Shown: positions 11,324 to 23,617, counted from the stretch's first letter. The stretch: DNA of 64,000 bases from Roridomyces roridus (GCA_029378245.1 JARKIF010000016.1:186001-250000), one strand, 5' to 3'. Translations and numbers: made by a program. The notes: generated from the sequence alone by a model not told the origin.

Positions 11324-12220
11324 TCAGAGCTGGAGGGCCGCCTGCAAAAGATTGACTTGAGAATCGCCGAGTGCTTTCAAAGCAGAGATGTCGATCGTGT
11401 TCTCCTCGACTCCCGAGGGAACTTGAGTGCCAAAAACAATGTCTAAAGAGAAATTGTCAGCTGCGTTGATAAAGACGAACAGGCCGTGCATACAGGCAAT
11501 GTCATTCTCAGCATGGCCGTTCGAGCCGGAGATGTTATCTTCAGGGAAACACGTCTGGCCGATAAGGATAGAAGCTTCTCCGATGATCTGGGGGCTATCG
11601 GCACTGGGAGATAGAGTCAATGAAAAAGCCACGGAGCGATTCTGAATGAACTTACTTCTGGTCGCCGTAGATCCCATAGAACATTTGCCCATTGCAGATG
11701 ATCGCTCCCAGAGCGTTGGGCTTGAGGATATCTTTGTTCTGCTGCGTGAACCTGTCCGGCAGAACAAAGTACGGAACTTTGGTTGCATCGAGTGCACCGA
11801 AAGAGGTCATGGATTGTCCGTCCCTGTTACCCTTGCATTTATCCTACATGAAATAGAATCAGCGAATGAAAAGAGATAAGGGTCCAGGCTTACCTCCGGA
11901 CCGTCGCAGTCGATGTTCATATCAGCGATGAAATGGAACGCGGCGACACCCGGGAGGTTCAACCAGTCCCCGAATATGGTTGTCGTGATTCTGTGGGACG
12001 GTTCAAGAGGATAAGTCGCGAGATCGTTGCTCCCAGCGGCTTGTGCGGCAGCGTAGATGCCGGCGATGTTAATGGATGGGTCAGCGGCGAAAGCCGGCGG
12101 TGGCGGCTTGGAGGTTGTAGTTGGTGCGGTGCTGACGTTGTCACCGGGGAGCACGGGAATGGCGAGCGCGATGTGCGTGGAGAAGAGGATGGAGACGGAG
12201 AGGATGGTGGAGAATTGCAT
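11324..12220 (-). CDS. Secreted chitosanase, glycoside hydrolase family 75
   Basis: Three exons (12220-11894, 11843-11656, 11603-11324) join in frame across introns of 50 and 52 nt. The product is about 264 residues. It starts with a signal peptide (MQFSTILSVSILFSTHIALA) and a short Pro/Thr linker. The GH75 core shows FIADMNIDCDGPEDKCKG with the catalytic acidic residue, TSFGALDATKVPYFVLP, AIICNGQMFYGIYGDQN and IIGEASI with the second acidic residue, and ends with CFPEDNISGSNGH. All family hallmarks are present. It should hydrolyse chitosan outside the cell. Neighbours do not form an obvious pathway, although other secreted hydrolases are common in the window. Confidence 0.9.
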
Positions 12221-12383
12221 GGTTGCACTGCCGGTACGGAATCATCAACGGTTGAACACACATCAAACGAAGAATACGTACAGATGAGGCAAGGTTGAAC
12301 GGCAACTGGCGGTGAGAGAGGAGAGGAAAGTCGAGTGACTCGCTGAGTGAACCTGGGATGTCCTCTCTCGACGAGCGAGGAGG

Positions 12384-12391
12384 TTTAAATA
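12384..12391 (-). promoter_or_regulatory. Possible TATA element of the chitosanase gene
   Basis: On the minus strand this reads TATTTAAA, about 165 bp upstream of the chitosanase ATG. The spacing allows a normal 5' leader. It is a short AT-rich motif, so chance is possible. Confidence 0.3.
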
Positions 12392-12399
12392 GTAGCCAA

Positions 12400-13640
12400 C
12401 CCTGCTTCTACTTGATCCCATTACCTGCTCGTTCGCGACAGTGAATGTCCGGTGCTTCTCGGGATGACTGCTCATGGATGCGGACCTACTGCCTAGAAAG
12501 TCGCTCGAAAGGCCGAGGTTCCGATGGGCATCGCAACCAAGGAGAACATGGCTGGGTTGCACGGAAGAGTGGCCCGGTCGACAGGCGCGGAGATCTAATG
12601 CGGGCGAAGAAGCTCGCGTGTTCAACCTTGGAGCCCCACTTGCTGATCGCTCAACCATTGCGTGCCTTCATCTTTACGGATCTTCATCGTCCATTAAAAG
12701 TGTTATCCGCAGCACAGAAGAGAAAGACTGGAACTCGTCCTTTGTTGCCATTCACGCGTTCTTGCAATTAAGGCATTCCGCAGGATCTTTCCCAGTTGCG
12801 TTGCCCATGGGACCGGAGTTTAATCTGGCAAGTCGGTGAGAAACGGCGAGTACACGGAGAAAGGGTGAACGTGCCGGACAAGACGGTCGATTCCAGTAAA
12901 ACACCAGCCATCCAGGATCAAATTTGCGGTAAACGCAAGAATCAAAAGAGATAGCCGCAGAAAGATGCATAGAGCAATTCTCGAGACTACCGCGGTTGAA
13001 ATCGAGGCGAGACTGCACCGGATGCCATCCGGTCGACCGAGGACTCCGCGTCGATAGTGCGGCTTTGAAGAGACGAGTTCCGCGAGTGAGTAGCTGCTGC
13101 TCTGGAGCGCACTCTTTGCGGACGCTTGGAAGATCTCGTGCTCGTATCCCTCGCAACCTCCATGTAGGCGTTCCGTCGCCAGGGTCTTGAGTTGCAAGAG
13201 TCGCAGGAAATTTTACGTGTGGATCTAGAAGCCGTCTACTTATCGTTTGTCGTGTGAGGCAGTCTGGAGGGAGTTCGGTCCGTAAGTACACCAGTCTGGG
13301 ATCTCAGCCACAGGTAGCAAAATCCCGGAGGCTCTAGACTTGCTGGAGCGTGTTGCATGTGTCGTCGACGCCGCCGGTGAGATATTGAGCGTGTAGACGA
13401 GGCTAGAACCGTGACATTATGCTTCCGGAATTTCTTGAACATGGGTCAACGATGAAAGGCTCGAAACTGGGCGCCGCGGATATTGGTGCGAAGGAGGAAG
13501 TGACGTGATGACGGCATCAACTTTTGCAAACCTGATCAGGACCTGGACTTTCACAAAGGACGCCTCTCTGCTTTTCGCCCACACACGGGCATCTATTCTT
13601 CTCCAATCCAACTCACTCGACTCTGCTGCAACTCCAGAGT
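12400..13640. other. Gene-poor stretch
   Basis: Several overlapping ORFs of 60-180 codons occur on both strands, but none shows domains, consistent splice signals or codon-biased composition that I recognise. I see no supported gene, RNA or repeat here. Confidence 0.4.
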
Positions 13641-13652
13641 CGTGCTCCGGCG

Positions 13653-14046
13653 ATGTCAGACCCCGAAATCTTACTCTGGCACAAATTCGCTTCCCTGTCG
13701 TTGTCAAAGCCGCCAATTCGGAAGGCAAACGGCGATGTGCGCCCTCTTCTCTGCTTGCCATGATCCAGCACTTCAGTATGCCCCGAGTCCCTCCACCATT
13801 CGTCCTGACCAAGAAGCTCACGCATCCTCACCGGCAGCGCTCGCAAAGTTTCGCGCAGGAACGACGGCAGCGGAGAAGGAAACTGCCTATAACACCGTCT
13901 TCATCTTGCTCTCCGCGGCGCTTGTTCTGCCTGGCGTCCACGGATTCAAAGTCGGGCCACCACTCAGCCAGAGAGGAGCGAGAGGGTACGAATTTGGTGC
14001 GTCTCTGGAGCTTTCTGTGAAAGGATGCATGCTTACACAACGCTAG
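13653..14046 (+). pseudogene. Possible remnant of an unidentified gene
   Basis: An ATG at 13653 opens MSDPEILLWHKFASLSL, a plausible protein start. A one-base frame change near 13760 is then needed to enter the longer frame with TAYNTVFILLSAALVLPGVHGF, which contains one hydrophobic segment and stops at 14046. I do not recognise the family. The frame break and missing continuation suggest decay, but an unrecognised intron could also explain it. Confidence 0.25.
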
Positions 14047-14486
14047 CGCTTATCGTGGAGTTTGAGGATCTGCAGTCTTTTACGTGAGTCACTGCTAGCC
14101 TCCTTGTCCTCACCAAGTAATCGCTGCTAGGGATTACCTCGTCCATGCACACCATCGTCTGTCAGTCCATTCGTTACTCTCCCTGTGCGAAAATTCATTT
14201 CTTTCAAGGGTTACCGATTTCGTGAATGGCTTTTCAGAAGGTGTGTACCTTTATGATTTTGTCCAGAAGCTGGAATGCTCATTCGACGCTAGAACCTGTT
14301 CTTTCTTATCAGATTGATACGTCTAGAGTGGCCAGGCTTTGACCTGGCCAGATTCTTGCCTGCACATATCGTACCTGTATTACCCGCTGTTGTACAATGG
14401 TAACACACACCCATTGAAGTCAGAAAAAGTATACATATATTCTAAGTCGTACACAAGCTTGGTATTTCTTTACAAGGGGTAATGGA

Positions 14487-15620
14487 TCACCAAAACGGCG
14501 ACCGGGGCGCGCTCCCATAAGTCTTCACGTCCCGCGTGAGGCCCTGCCTGGGACTAGGCTTGAGCGGAATTTGCTCGTCTCCAGTGGATTCGTCGTCGTC
14601 GAGCGCGTCGGCGCCGAGGCCGTTGACCATAAAGTCCTCCGAGTCGTCCAACTCGAGCTCTTCGTGCGCCCATCGCATCAGGCGGCTCTCTCCCGCGGGC
14701 TTGAGAGAGTTCGGGAGGGAAGGGAGGCTCACGTGGAGGGGGAGGCGTTGGAAGAGTTGTGTGATGCGTTGCGGGTGTTTGTATGAGAGGTAAGAGAGTG
14801 ATATGATGGCGAAGCTGCAAATCGTCAGATTAATGATGGGGTAGAATATAAGACGGACGATAGTAGGAATAAGATGATGGCTGTTGAACGACGAGAGTTG
14901 CGTTGTCTGCCGTCTTCCAGCAGTTGGTCCGAATTGTCCCCATCCTCAGCTGGCTTCTCTCCAGATTCATCTTCCAAGGAATGGACGACGGAGTCGGGAC
15001 AACCCATGTTGGTGCGCCAGGTGAACAAAGGCACGGCGTCCTCCGTCCCCGAATACGTGGGTAGATGGGCGCGGGAAGCACAAACTAGTTGTAATCGCGC
15101 TGTTATACGCTCGGGTCCGGAAAATTGGAGAGTAATAGATTCTATGGTCCAGTATTAGCTGAATGTAAAATGACATAGTGTGTGCTTACCGCCAGATTCG
15201 ACGGGCTCGACCGTGTATGCATCAGAGATAACGTCCGACTCGGACGGTTCACCGGCTATTCCAGAGATATTTATGAACTGCGGAGGGAATGTCCGAATTG
15301 CTTACGGAATACGCAGACCCTAGGTCCGGAGGCGCACTGCGGATCTTTGTTGAAGGTGCAGAGTACAAGGAGCACAAGTGGATACTCACATGGTCGCCAG
15401 GAGAATCCCCGAATTGAAAGAGGTATGTAGCGTCTCTTTCATCCTTTATCGCCAAGGACGGGACCTCCGTACCGCTGAGAAGAGGACACAGGTCGTATTG
15501 CCTCGTGCTACCCAGGTTGAACCGGCAGTTGTCGGGGTATTGAAAGGGAGTCCGACGTGAAAGACCTGGAAGAGCGGCCACCGCAGCTGGTATGGCGGAA
15601 AAAATATGGAGGAGTAACAT
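14487..15620 (-). CDS. Atg27-like protein with mannose-6-phosphate-receptor-homology domain
   Basis: A signal peptide (MLLLHIFSAIPAAVAALPG) is followed by NCRFNLGSTRQYDLCPLLSG, which fits the start of the Atg27/MRH lumenal domain. A later exon reads ITLQFSGPERITARLQLVC and VPLFTWRTNMGCP, the conserved end of the MRH fold with its paired Cys. Downstream are a transmembrane stretch and an acidic cytoplasmic tail (ELELDDSEDF) that ends at 14487. The length of about 300 residues fits. Atg27 is a type I membrane protein that cycles between Golgi, vacuole and Atg9 vesicles in autophagy. Exon borders in the middle are uncertain. A generic MRH sorting receptor is the alternative. Confidence 0.68.
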
Positions 15621-15639
15621 GGTGGGATGTGGAGAGCTG

Positions 15640-16610
15640 CGTATCGCATAAGATCAGTGTGTGGAGAAGCCCCATGACCTGCCAGGTGGCTGTGATGACG
15701 CACGAGGGGGAGAACATACCGCATTTGGGGTTGATGTAAGGCCAAGGCTCAGCAACCTACATTTGAGCATATTGCACATTGCAAGGAGAGGGGTTCATGG
15801 CCCTTGTACGGGAGTGTAAGACGAGGATTGGCAAGACGCGTACCAGGCAATTGTCGGAGAACGGACCGAACATCCGAGTCATGTGATCGCTCAACCGCAG
15901 AAAAGCCTCGATCGAGCCTCGAGCAAGAGGAGGTTCAAGTGGCAGATGGACGGAAAATACGGCTGAACGCTAGGCCATACAAACGACGAGATAGAGGAAG
16001 CGGAATCGGACAATTCGCGACCGAGATGTTGGATCGAAAGAGTTGGGTGGCACGCAGTATGTACCGTAGACGTCGGTCTTGTGCGTCGCCACGTCCGCCA
16101 TTGCTCGCATCGCAAATATCCGTTGTCGACGCATTTGGTCCTGGGTGGCTTGAGAGTCGAAGCCTCTGTGCGGGTTCACATGTGTCATTCCTGGTGACCG
16201 TTTTTTCGATGCCTCGTTGTCGCAAGGCACTGTGGCCGGAAATGAAAACCAGGGAGTATCAGCTCCAGGTTTGAGGTCTCCGCCCGTTGACGGAATATTC
16301 GGACCTTATCTGCTAGCCCGATGTGGCATTTTCCAGGATGGACTGGACTGTTAGCGTTGCGATACCGACGCCTGCGGAAGCCGTCCCAGTCGCGTCGATT
16401 GCGGTCCCGTAGCTGACTGCCAGCTTTTCGCGACGGTTTGCGTCCAGAGAGGTCCAGAGTTTTCAGGGCACGGCGGAGTGATGCCGAGATAATTGATTCC
16501 GTAACGGGCTACATGCCAAAACGCTGTTTCTCATCCTCATAAGGATGCACAGGCCCGAGAAGCCTCAAAAAGAAGCCGAGTCCGCCACCTTTTTCCTCCC
16601 TTAACTCCTC
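15640..16610. other. Intergenic region, no gene recognised
   Basis: Includes a 156-codon open frame (15804-16274, plus strand) that is Arg-rich and lacks any domain I recognise. It separates the divergent Atg27-like and P450 genes and presumably carries both promoters. Confidence 0.4.
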
Positions 16611-16626
16611 TTCTTCTCGACCTTCG

Positions 16627-18892
16627 ATGACGACTTCCACCTGGGTAGCTGGCGCGGCTCTTCTGCTCGTCGCGTTTGCCTGGCAGCGGAAATCCAGGGC
16701 ACGGGCTGGCCCTCTTCCTCCTGGTCCCGCCCCCCTCCCATTCCTCGGAAACGTACACCAACTTACCGGGAAGGAACTTTGGCTCGTCGCGACCCAGTGG
16801 GCCAAGCGCTTCGGTATGCCGCGTCCGTCGCGTCGGACGTGTTTCTTGCTCACTATTGCGCATAGGCGACGTGGTCCATCTCCATGTCTTTGGCCAAAGC
16901 CTCGTGTTCTTGTCCAGCCCGGAGGCGACATTCGACCTTCTGGACAAGCGGGGTGCCATCTACGGTGACAAGCCCGCCCTCGTAATGGCCGGAGAGCTTT
17001 GCGGGTGTAATAACATGGTCCGTGGCCTACACTCCGTGGCGTATTGTTCTTCATCCCCCACAGGTCGCGTTCACGCAATACAACGACGTGTTCAAGCGGC
17101 AACGGACCCTCCTTAATCAAGCCTTTGGCTCCCAAGTCATCCCCTCATATTATCCGCTCATACAAGCGGAGACCCACTTGTTTATTCGCCGCCTCGTCGC
17201 CGACCCCTCCGATTATATTAAACTCACGCGCCGCTATGCTGGCGGGCTCACGTTGAGCACCGTCTATGGCTATCAGGCAACCTCGAGCAATGACAAGTTC
17301 CTCAACCTCGGTGAAGAGTGTGTCGATATCCTGTCGAACGGAATTGCCTCTGGAGGCGGGATTGTGCGTTCTGTTTTTCTGTGGGTGCCATGACAAGCAT
17401 CTGACACTCATTATCAGTGGCCAGTGTGCGTCCTCTGCACGGACCTCCGCAGAATATTCACGCGTTTGACAGCGACATCATCCCCGCGTTGAAGCATCTC
17501 CCGACATGGGCGCCAGGTTCCGGTTTCAAGGTCAAGGCCGCCGCGTGGAAGGCCAAGATGGAAGAGTAAACCTCTCCTTACTTCCGCCGAATATCTGATG
17601 AATGTTGGCTTCCCAGATTCATCGACCAACCTTACAACTTTGTCAAGAATAGTCTGGTAAGCACTCGACTTTCACGGAGCTTCTCGCGCTTCTGATTGTG
17701 TTCAAAAAAAGAAATCTGGCGAATACGCACCTTCATTCTGTTCGATGCTGCTTGAGGACGAGAAGAGCTGCACGCCGCAGTACGAATTCGACTTGAAGAA
17801 TACCGCCAACTCGATGTACTCTGCCAGCATGGACACGGTTCGCGCCCCTTCTTCTTGCCGAGCGAGGCTGAAATAGCACCTAATCAGACGATCGTGATGT
17901 TCTCGCATTTCCTGTTGGCGATGCTGCAGTACCCCGAAGCGCTCGTCAAAGCGCAAAAGGAAATTGAGTCTGTGGTTGGGACAGATAAGCTCCCGACCTT
18001 CTCGTGAGTTGAATTGCCCGTTGAGCATGCCGTGTTCTGAGCCATATCAGTGACCGGGCTTCCCTTCCGTACAGTACGTGTTCCCATTCCTCAACACCGT
18101 GAATGCCGTTGACACGCTCCAGTTGAGGCACTTTTGAACGAGGTATATCGTTGGGCTGTAAGTTTGTTAGATTACGCCGCGACCTTGATTGACACTCCGA
18201 CAGACGCCGGTTCCGCTGAGTACGCTCGATTTTTCCGACGTAGCAAGGTAGTTGACGCGAGACAGGTTTGCCACACCGATTAATGGAAGATGACATCTAC
18301 CGCGGAATGTTGATTCCGAAAGGATCTTTGGTAGGTCGCCTTGGCCTCCGCTCTTCTTGTCTGATGGAACTCTTAGGTCTTTGGAAACGTTTGGTATGAT
18401 TCCGTCGCTACGGTTTCTGACAAGTTGAATTGAAGCTGATGCAGGGCGATAACCCGTGATGAGAGATTATTCCCCAACGCTTCTGCATTCGTTCCCGAGC
18501 GTTACTTGGAGACTGTTGATGCTGCGTTGGCGCGGAAGCGGGATCCGCGCAACTATGTATTTGTGCGTGTGTTGTTGTCCATTGTGCGTCCTCCATTGAT
18601 TCTTGAACAGGGATTTGGCCGGAGGCGCTGCCCGGGAGACAACCTCGTTGAATCGTCCATTTGGCTGTTGATCACCACAGTCCTTGCAACCCTCGATATC
18701 TCCAAGGCGAAAGACGACCAGGGAAGCCCTGTTGAGCCAAAGGTTGAGTATAATAATTCCATCTTCAGGTGCGGCCTCCCGTGTTGGTTCCGATGCGGTT
18801 GTTGACTGATGTGTAGACTGCTCGACCGATTCGAGTGCGATATTCGCCCCCGCTCTGAGCACGCGTTAAAGCTGTTGCAAGACGAGTGTTGA
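16627..18892 (+). CDS. Cytochrome P450 monooxygenase, intron-dense
   Basis: The N-terminal anchor (TTSTWVAGAALLLVAFAW) and proline hinge (GPLPPGPAPLPFLGN) place it in the ER membrane. Splicing by GT-AG introns of about 45-55 nt yields a continuous P450: the I-helix region MYSASMDTTIVMF, the K-helix ExxR as NEVYRW, PLSLPHRLMEDDIYRG, NVWAITRDERLFPN, PERYLE, and the heme-binding FGRRRCPG near 18615 with the cysteine ligand. About a dozen introns are needed, including exons of only about 17-35 nt (for example FGNVW near 18376). In the conserved WPVDIIPALKHLP segment an intron must be removed to keep the frame. All catalytic landmarks are present. Substrate unknown; it belongs to the large mushroom P450 expansion. 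Confidence 0.88.
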
Positions 18893-19193
18893 TTTTGTTT
18901 TTAATGTTTATCGCGTATTTAAAGGCGATAGTGTATTACCACTGCGTGTCCGTAGCATTTGTGCTGTCGGCTTGCGCACGTCCGCTCTTTTACTCGTCAC
19001 TGGCTCTCGCTATCTAGCAACTACCTTGATTATCTCTAGTGGTCGTAATCGTTGATAAACATCTGGCCAGGCAGCCTCCTTTTTCTTATCTTCTCTTGAT
19101 CTTCTCCCACAAACTTAAGCTTCTTGATGCGCCAGAAGCACATTGCTTATCTCTGTGGCTTTGTCTCCTAGTACTCGCCATTTACCTCCTGCA

Positions 19194-22138
19194 ATGTCGA
19201 ACGTCGCGATTCTACCCCAAGGTCGGCTTGCAGACCAGGATTTTTCTTTCCAACTGACGAACATGTCGTCCAGGCGCAGGCTATGGTGTCGGTCAGTCGC
19301 TTTCATTTCCCACAAGCCATAAATGCTGAGATATCGCACGATTTTTCCAGTCGTCGGTGTGTACTACGTGTCCCTCCTTCTCCCTTGGAAGTGACCCTGC
19401 TGGTCAGGAATCGGGCTCTTCTTTAGCGGGTTCATGATACTTTTGACCGCCGTCCAGGCGCGGTACACGCCGTTCTCGCCGCGTTCGTCGGAGGAGTTCA
19501 GCAGCGCCTCGCGCAGCGTCAAACCTGGGTTGATTGCTTCGGGGATAGTTAGCGCCTGGACTTGGGCAGCCACACTAGTATGTTCCGATCTTACCACTTA
19601 TATCCGCTAACGGAGGGTTCTAGTTACAAAGTAGCGCCGTAGCCTACAAATATGGTGCGTGCCATAGTCGTCTTTGAGGCTCCTCTCACGAGTCATGCAG
19701 GAATCAGCGGTCCCTGGTGGTATGGTGGTAAGATCTTCCTTCTTGTCTTGAGAGAAATCGATGAATTTGGGGCGTAGCCGGTGCAACCATTCAGATCCTT
19801 CTCTTTGCCATGATTGCAGCGAAACTAAAGCTCAACGCGCCGTATGCACATACATGGCTTGAAGTGGTCGGCGCGCGGTGGGGTAAGACAGCCCATCTCG
19901 TGTTCATGTTCTTTGGGTGAGTGGTCATTCCGCAGATTCAACTCTTTTTAATTGGCAGATTCGCGACGAATATCATCGTGAGCTCGATGCTGATCCTCGG
20001 AGGCAGCGCGACGGTTACTGATCTCACGGGAATGAGCACCATTGCTGCGTGTTTCCTTATCCCGCTCGGAGTCTCGATCTATGTGGTTGTCGGTGGCATG
20101 CGCTCGACCCTGCTCTGCGATTAGTGCGTGTTTTTGATCGAATTCATGTTTGGTTTAACTTATGGTTCAGCACCCACACGACCGTCCTCTTTGCAATTAT
20201 CCTCGTGCGTCGTTTACTTCTCGCTGGCATGATTTTAATGGAGCCCAGGTGTTCGTATTCACGGTCTATGCAACGAGCGATAAGATCGGCAGCCCAGACA
20301 AGATGTATGAGCTACTGACGGCGGCTTCTGCTGCTGCTCCCGTCCAGGGGAACGCGCGTGGGTCTTATATTACTATGCGCTCCAAGAACGGGCTCATTTT
20401 TGGAGTTATCAACATTATTGGCAATTTCGGTGCGTTGTTCGTGCGGCCACAGAGCTGGAAACTGACGATCTTTCAGCTACTGTGTTCCAAGACCAAGCCT
20501 ACTTCCAGCGTGCCATCGCCAGCCGGCCGTCGAGTACGGTGAAAGCGTATTTAATTGGTGGCCTCGCATGGTGCGTCGCAGCCTCAACATACATCATGTC
20601 CCAATTTTATGTGCTAGGTTCGCGATTCCTTTCACATTGGCGACGACCTTAGGGCTGGCGGCGGTCGCTCTCCGCGGAGATCCAGTCATGGCTATACTGT
20701 CGCCGGCAGATGTCTCTGCCGGTCTCCCTGCAGCTGCAGCCGCCAGTGCGCTGCTCGGTAAGGCCGGCGCTGCTGCCCTACTCGTGTTGCTTTTCCTGGC
20801 TGTCACATCGGCCACCTCTGCAGAGCTCATCGCGGTCTCGTCGTTGTTGACTTACGACGTGTACAAGGTGCGTATCGTGTAATTCCTGCGTGGTTGTAAT
20901 CGACACATTCGCAGAGGTATATCAACCCGAAAGCCACTGAGGAACAGATCCTCCGAGTGAGCCATCTCATGGTTGTCTTTTATGCAGTCGTAATCGGACT
21001 GGCGGGACTCATCTTTTTCTACATTGGTGTTTCGATGGGTTGGCTCTACGTTCGTATCTCTTTCGTCTTGATTTCTAGGGAGCTCAAGGAATTCAACCCA
21101 GACTTTTATGGGTGTGATCCTGGGCTCGGGAGTGGCGCCTATCGCGCTCTGCATTACCTGGAGCAAAGCCAACAAGATGGGATGCATCGTCGGTTCGCTT
21201 GCTGGGTTTGCGGCCGGGATTATAGCGTGGCTGGTGACCACGAGCACGCTCAACAATGGAGTGATCAATGTGACGGTGTGTGTTCAAGTTGAACGTTTGA
21301 ACTCGGGGTTGAAGCAAACAATTTAGACTAGCGGCGGTTCGTTTCTACCATTCTTTGACATATACTGGTTGATAATTTGGCGAGAACAGGAGACTTTGAG
21401 ATGCTTGCGGGTAATCTTGCGTCTATTGGTGTTGGAGGTATCATTGCCACCGTGTCATCATATGTTGTACGTCTTCCTTCGCTCTTGTATCTTCCGTGTT
21501 TGACTCTTCTCTAGTGGCCGTATGCCCCCTTGGCTTTGCTCTTTGTTCTCATAATCATTTGCCTTCCAGGGAGAATTACGACTTTGAGTCCACCAGGCAG
21601 ATCAATAAACCGGTTGTTCTGGAGGTTTCCGACGAGAAGGTAGAGAGGTCGAGCGTGGAGAAAAAGGAGAAAGAAGCGTCTGTCACTGTTGCATCGTCCG
21701 GCGTCGACGCTGGTATCGAGGACGAGTTGGATCCTGTGGCCTTGAACAAGGCGTTCCGATTTGCAGCGTGGTCCTCCTTGGGGCTTGTAAGTACCCAGAA
21801 CATTTTTTTCCGTGTCAGACTCACTGATATCACCACCAGCTACTCGTTCTAATCATCCTCATCCCACTCCCTTTGTTCTTTGCCTCGACGATCTATGGCA
21901 AGGCCGGTCTCACAGCGTGGGTTGTTATTGGTATCATCTGGACGTTTTGTTCGGCGTTCACCGTCGTCGTGTACCCCCTCTGGGAGAGCCGGGAAGCGAT
22001 TGGGATGATTTCGAGGGGTATTGTCAAGGCAAGTTCAACTGTTGTAGCTTGGAATTTTCTTTTGCTCAACATGCGTGATAGGATCTGTTTTCGAGAGGGA
22101 GCGGAAAGTATGTGGCGCCGGAGCCTGTGGTGGCTTGA
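19194..22138 (+). CDS. Dur3-type urea/polyamine transporter (sodium:solute symporter family)
   Basis: The product starts [15 protein letters not shown] and continues [106 protein letters not shown] and [21 protein letters not shown], a close match to fungal Dur3. Later exons give [36 protein letters not shown] and [20 protein letters not shown]. About 15 helices are expected at the plasma membrane, importing urea or polyamines with cations. The first exons are tiny: 19194-19221, 19274-19291, then a 6-nt exon 19351-19356 before 19408. The last intron uses a GC donor (AAG|GCAAGT near 22029). It lies about 300 bp downstream of the P450 gene on the same strand. Confidence 0.88.
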
Positions 22139-22244
22139 ATAGGATTTACGAATTATGTACGAGTGAAAGACACGATGCCGAGTTCAAGATGAAAGTTATC
22201 AATGGTTGAATACGAAACAAGATACAAGAAACAACAAAAGGCCC

Positions 22245-23207
22245 CTACGCCACTCGGGGTCCTTTCGAATTCTTCTTCAAAAACGCGACAGCTTCATCGC
22301 GAATCTCCCGACCTGCTGGAGTCACCCCAGGTCCTACACCGCCGTGACGTCGATCAAAGCCGTGAGCAGCACCAGCCACCGATACAAAGACGGCGTCGGG
22401 ATGTCCCTCGCGCTGCAACCGCGCCATGAACGCGCTGGCACCGACGTGAAGTGGGTCATTGGCGCCCGCCGCAACCCAGATGTGTTTAGGCAGATCTTCC
22501 AGGCGCGAAAGACCCGGGGAGACACGAGGGTCGTCGAGTGGCGTGCCGGGAAGGATGTAGCAGGCCATCATGTGGCGCATGACACTGGGTGGGATGAACG
22601 GGTCCTGGGTTACGGTAGCTACGTCCGTTGCGGCGTCGGTTGATGGGTAGAACGATACGATGGAGCGCACGCGTTCGGGTCCAAAAAATGCAGCCGCCCC
22701 AAACGCGATGTTGCCGCCAGCACTCATGCCGCTGATGGAGAGGGTGGTGTGGGGAACGTGATTGAGAACATGTCGGACAACGTCCTCGGCGTCCTCGGCT
22801 CCATGAGGGAACGGGTATTCTGGCGCTTTGCGGTAGTCGGCGTCTATGACGAGCATGCGAGCCTCTTCAGCGACTCTTGTACACCACTCTTCGTCCTGCC
22901 CAAGCATAGGGATTATGAATCCCGACCCGTGGAAATTGACGAGGACTGGAAGGGCCTCGTATGCGGGGCAAGAGGTTGGACGGTATGCGTGTATGCGAAT
23001 GTTACGACCAGCGTCTCGCGAAGGCACTATGCCCTTCTCGCGAGTCACGTTGGGATTGTTGAACGACGGGAAGGGATGAATCCACATCTTTAGGCGCAAA
23101 GTAAAGCGGAAAATTTGGGTAGCGATCAAGAGGCGGATGTAGTGGAAGGATCGCTTGTGGCGTCTGGCTGGAGGGAGGACCTCAGTCTTGACTTGGACTT
23201 GAGCCAT
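22245..23207 (-). CDS. Alpha/beta-hydrolase (hormone-sensitive-lipase-like), intronless copy
   Basis: A single 320-codon frame. The oxyanion motif is NFHGSGF in place of the usual HGGGF. The nucleophile elbow is SGMSAGG, the acid is in GANDPLH and the base in AAHGFD, so the triad is complete. A membrane-proximal N-terminal segment (YIRLLIATQIFRFTLRL) precedes the catalytic domain. It is clearly paralogous to 27707-28682 and 30697-31663, but lacks the intron that both of those have after the GQDE codons. Likely an esterase on small acyl or amide substrates. It converges with the Dur3 gene (107 bp apart). Confidence 0.85.
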   Translation of the reverse strand: MAQVQVKTEVLPPARRHKRSFHYIRLLIATQIFRFTLRLKMWIHPFPSFNNPNVTREKGIVPSRDAGRNIRIHAYRPTSCPAYEALPVLVNFHGSGFIIPMLGQDEEWCTRVAEEARMLVIDADYRKAPEYPFPHGAEDAEDVVRHVLNHVPHTTLSISGMSAGGNIAFGAAAFFGPERVRSIVSFYPSTDAATDVATVTQDPFIPPSVMRHMMACYILPGTPLDDPRVSPGLSRLEDLPKHIWVAAGANDPLHVGASAFMARLQREGHPDAVFVSVAGAAHGFDRRHGGVGPGVTPAGREIRDEAVAFLKKNSKGPRVA

Positions 23208-23617
23208 GAGCGCAGGGAAGAGAGGGAGAAATGGGGCGTCATTACATATGGTTTAACTCGCCAGCTCGTTTGCTGGTAACGCCGTCGAATCACCTTTCAG
23301 GGGCACGCCTCGTTGTCGCACCAGTGAACGCGCTGGTGTCCAACGTGATTTAACGCACCTCGCCAGGAGAGTAATCCATCAAGAAATTTGAAAGAGATTC
23401 GCGCCAAGCCCAAGAGAGAGAAGGGTTGTAGGATGTCCAAAACGAGAGATACGTACGGCGGCTGACACTGCCGCGGTGACTGCGTCCCGACTCGACAGAG
23501 GGAATGAGAGACTGTATAAAAAGGTCAACAGCGGGAGGAGAACAAACACAGCATTTGAGATGCCGACAACAAGTTCGGTCCTCCGTTTCCCTCGCCAATG
23601 CTTGAAACAGCCCTCGG

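Noticed and set aside
16509..17135. 208-codon minus-strand ORF
   Set aside because: Lies antisense to the first P450 exons; Arg/Gly/Pro-rich without family features.
17390..17480. Apparent stop in the P450 after GGGI
   Set aside because: Removing the 47-nt intron GTGCGT..GACAG restores WPVDIIPALKHLP, so the gene is intact here.
19357..19407. In-frame stop in the 5' part of the Dur3 gene as evidence for a pseudogene
   Set aside because: The stop lies in an intron with proper GT and AG borders, and the spliced frame is continuous through all conserved motifs.
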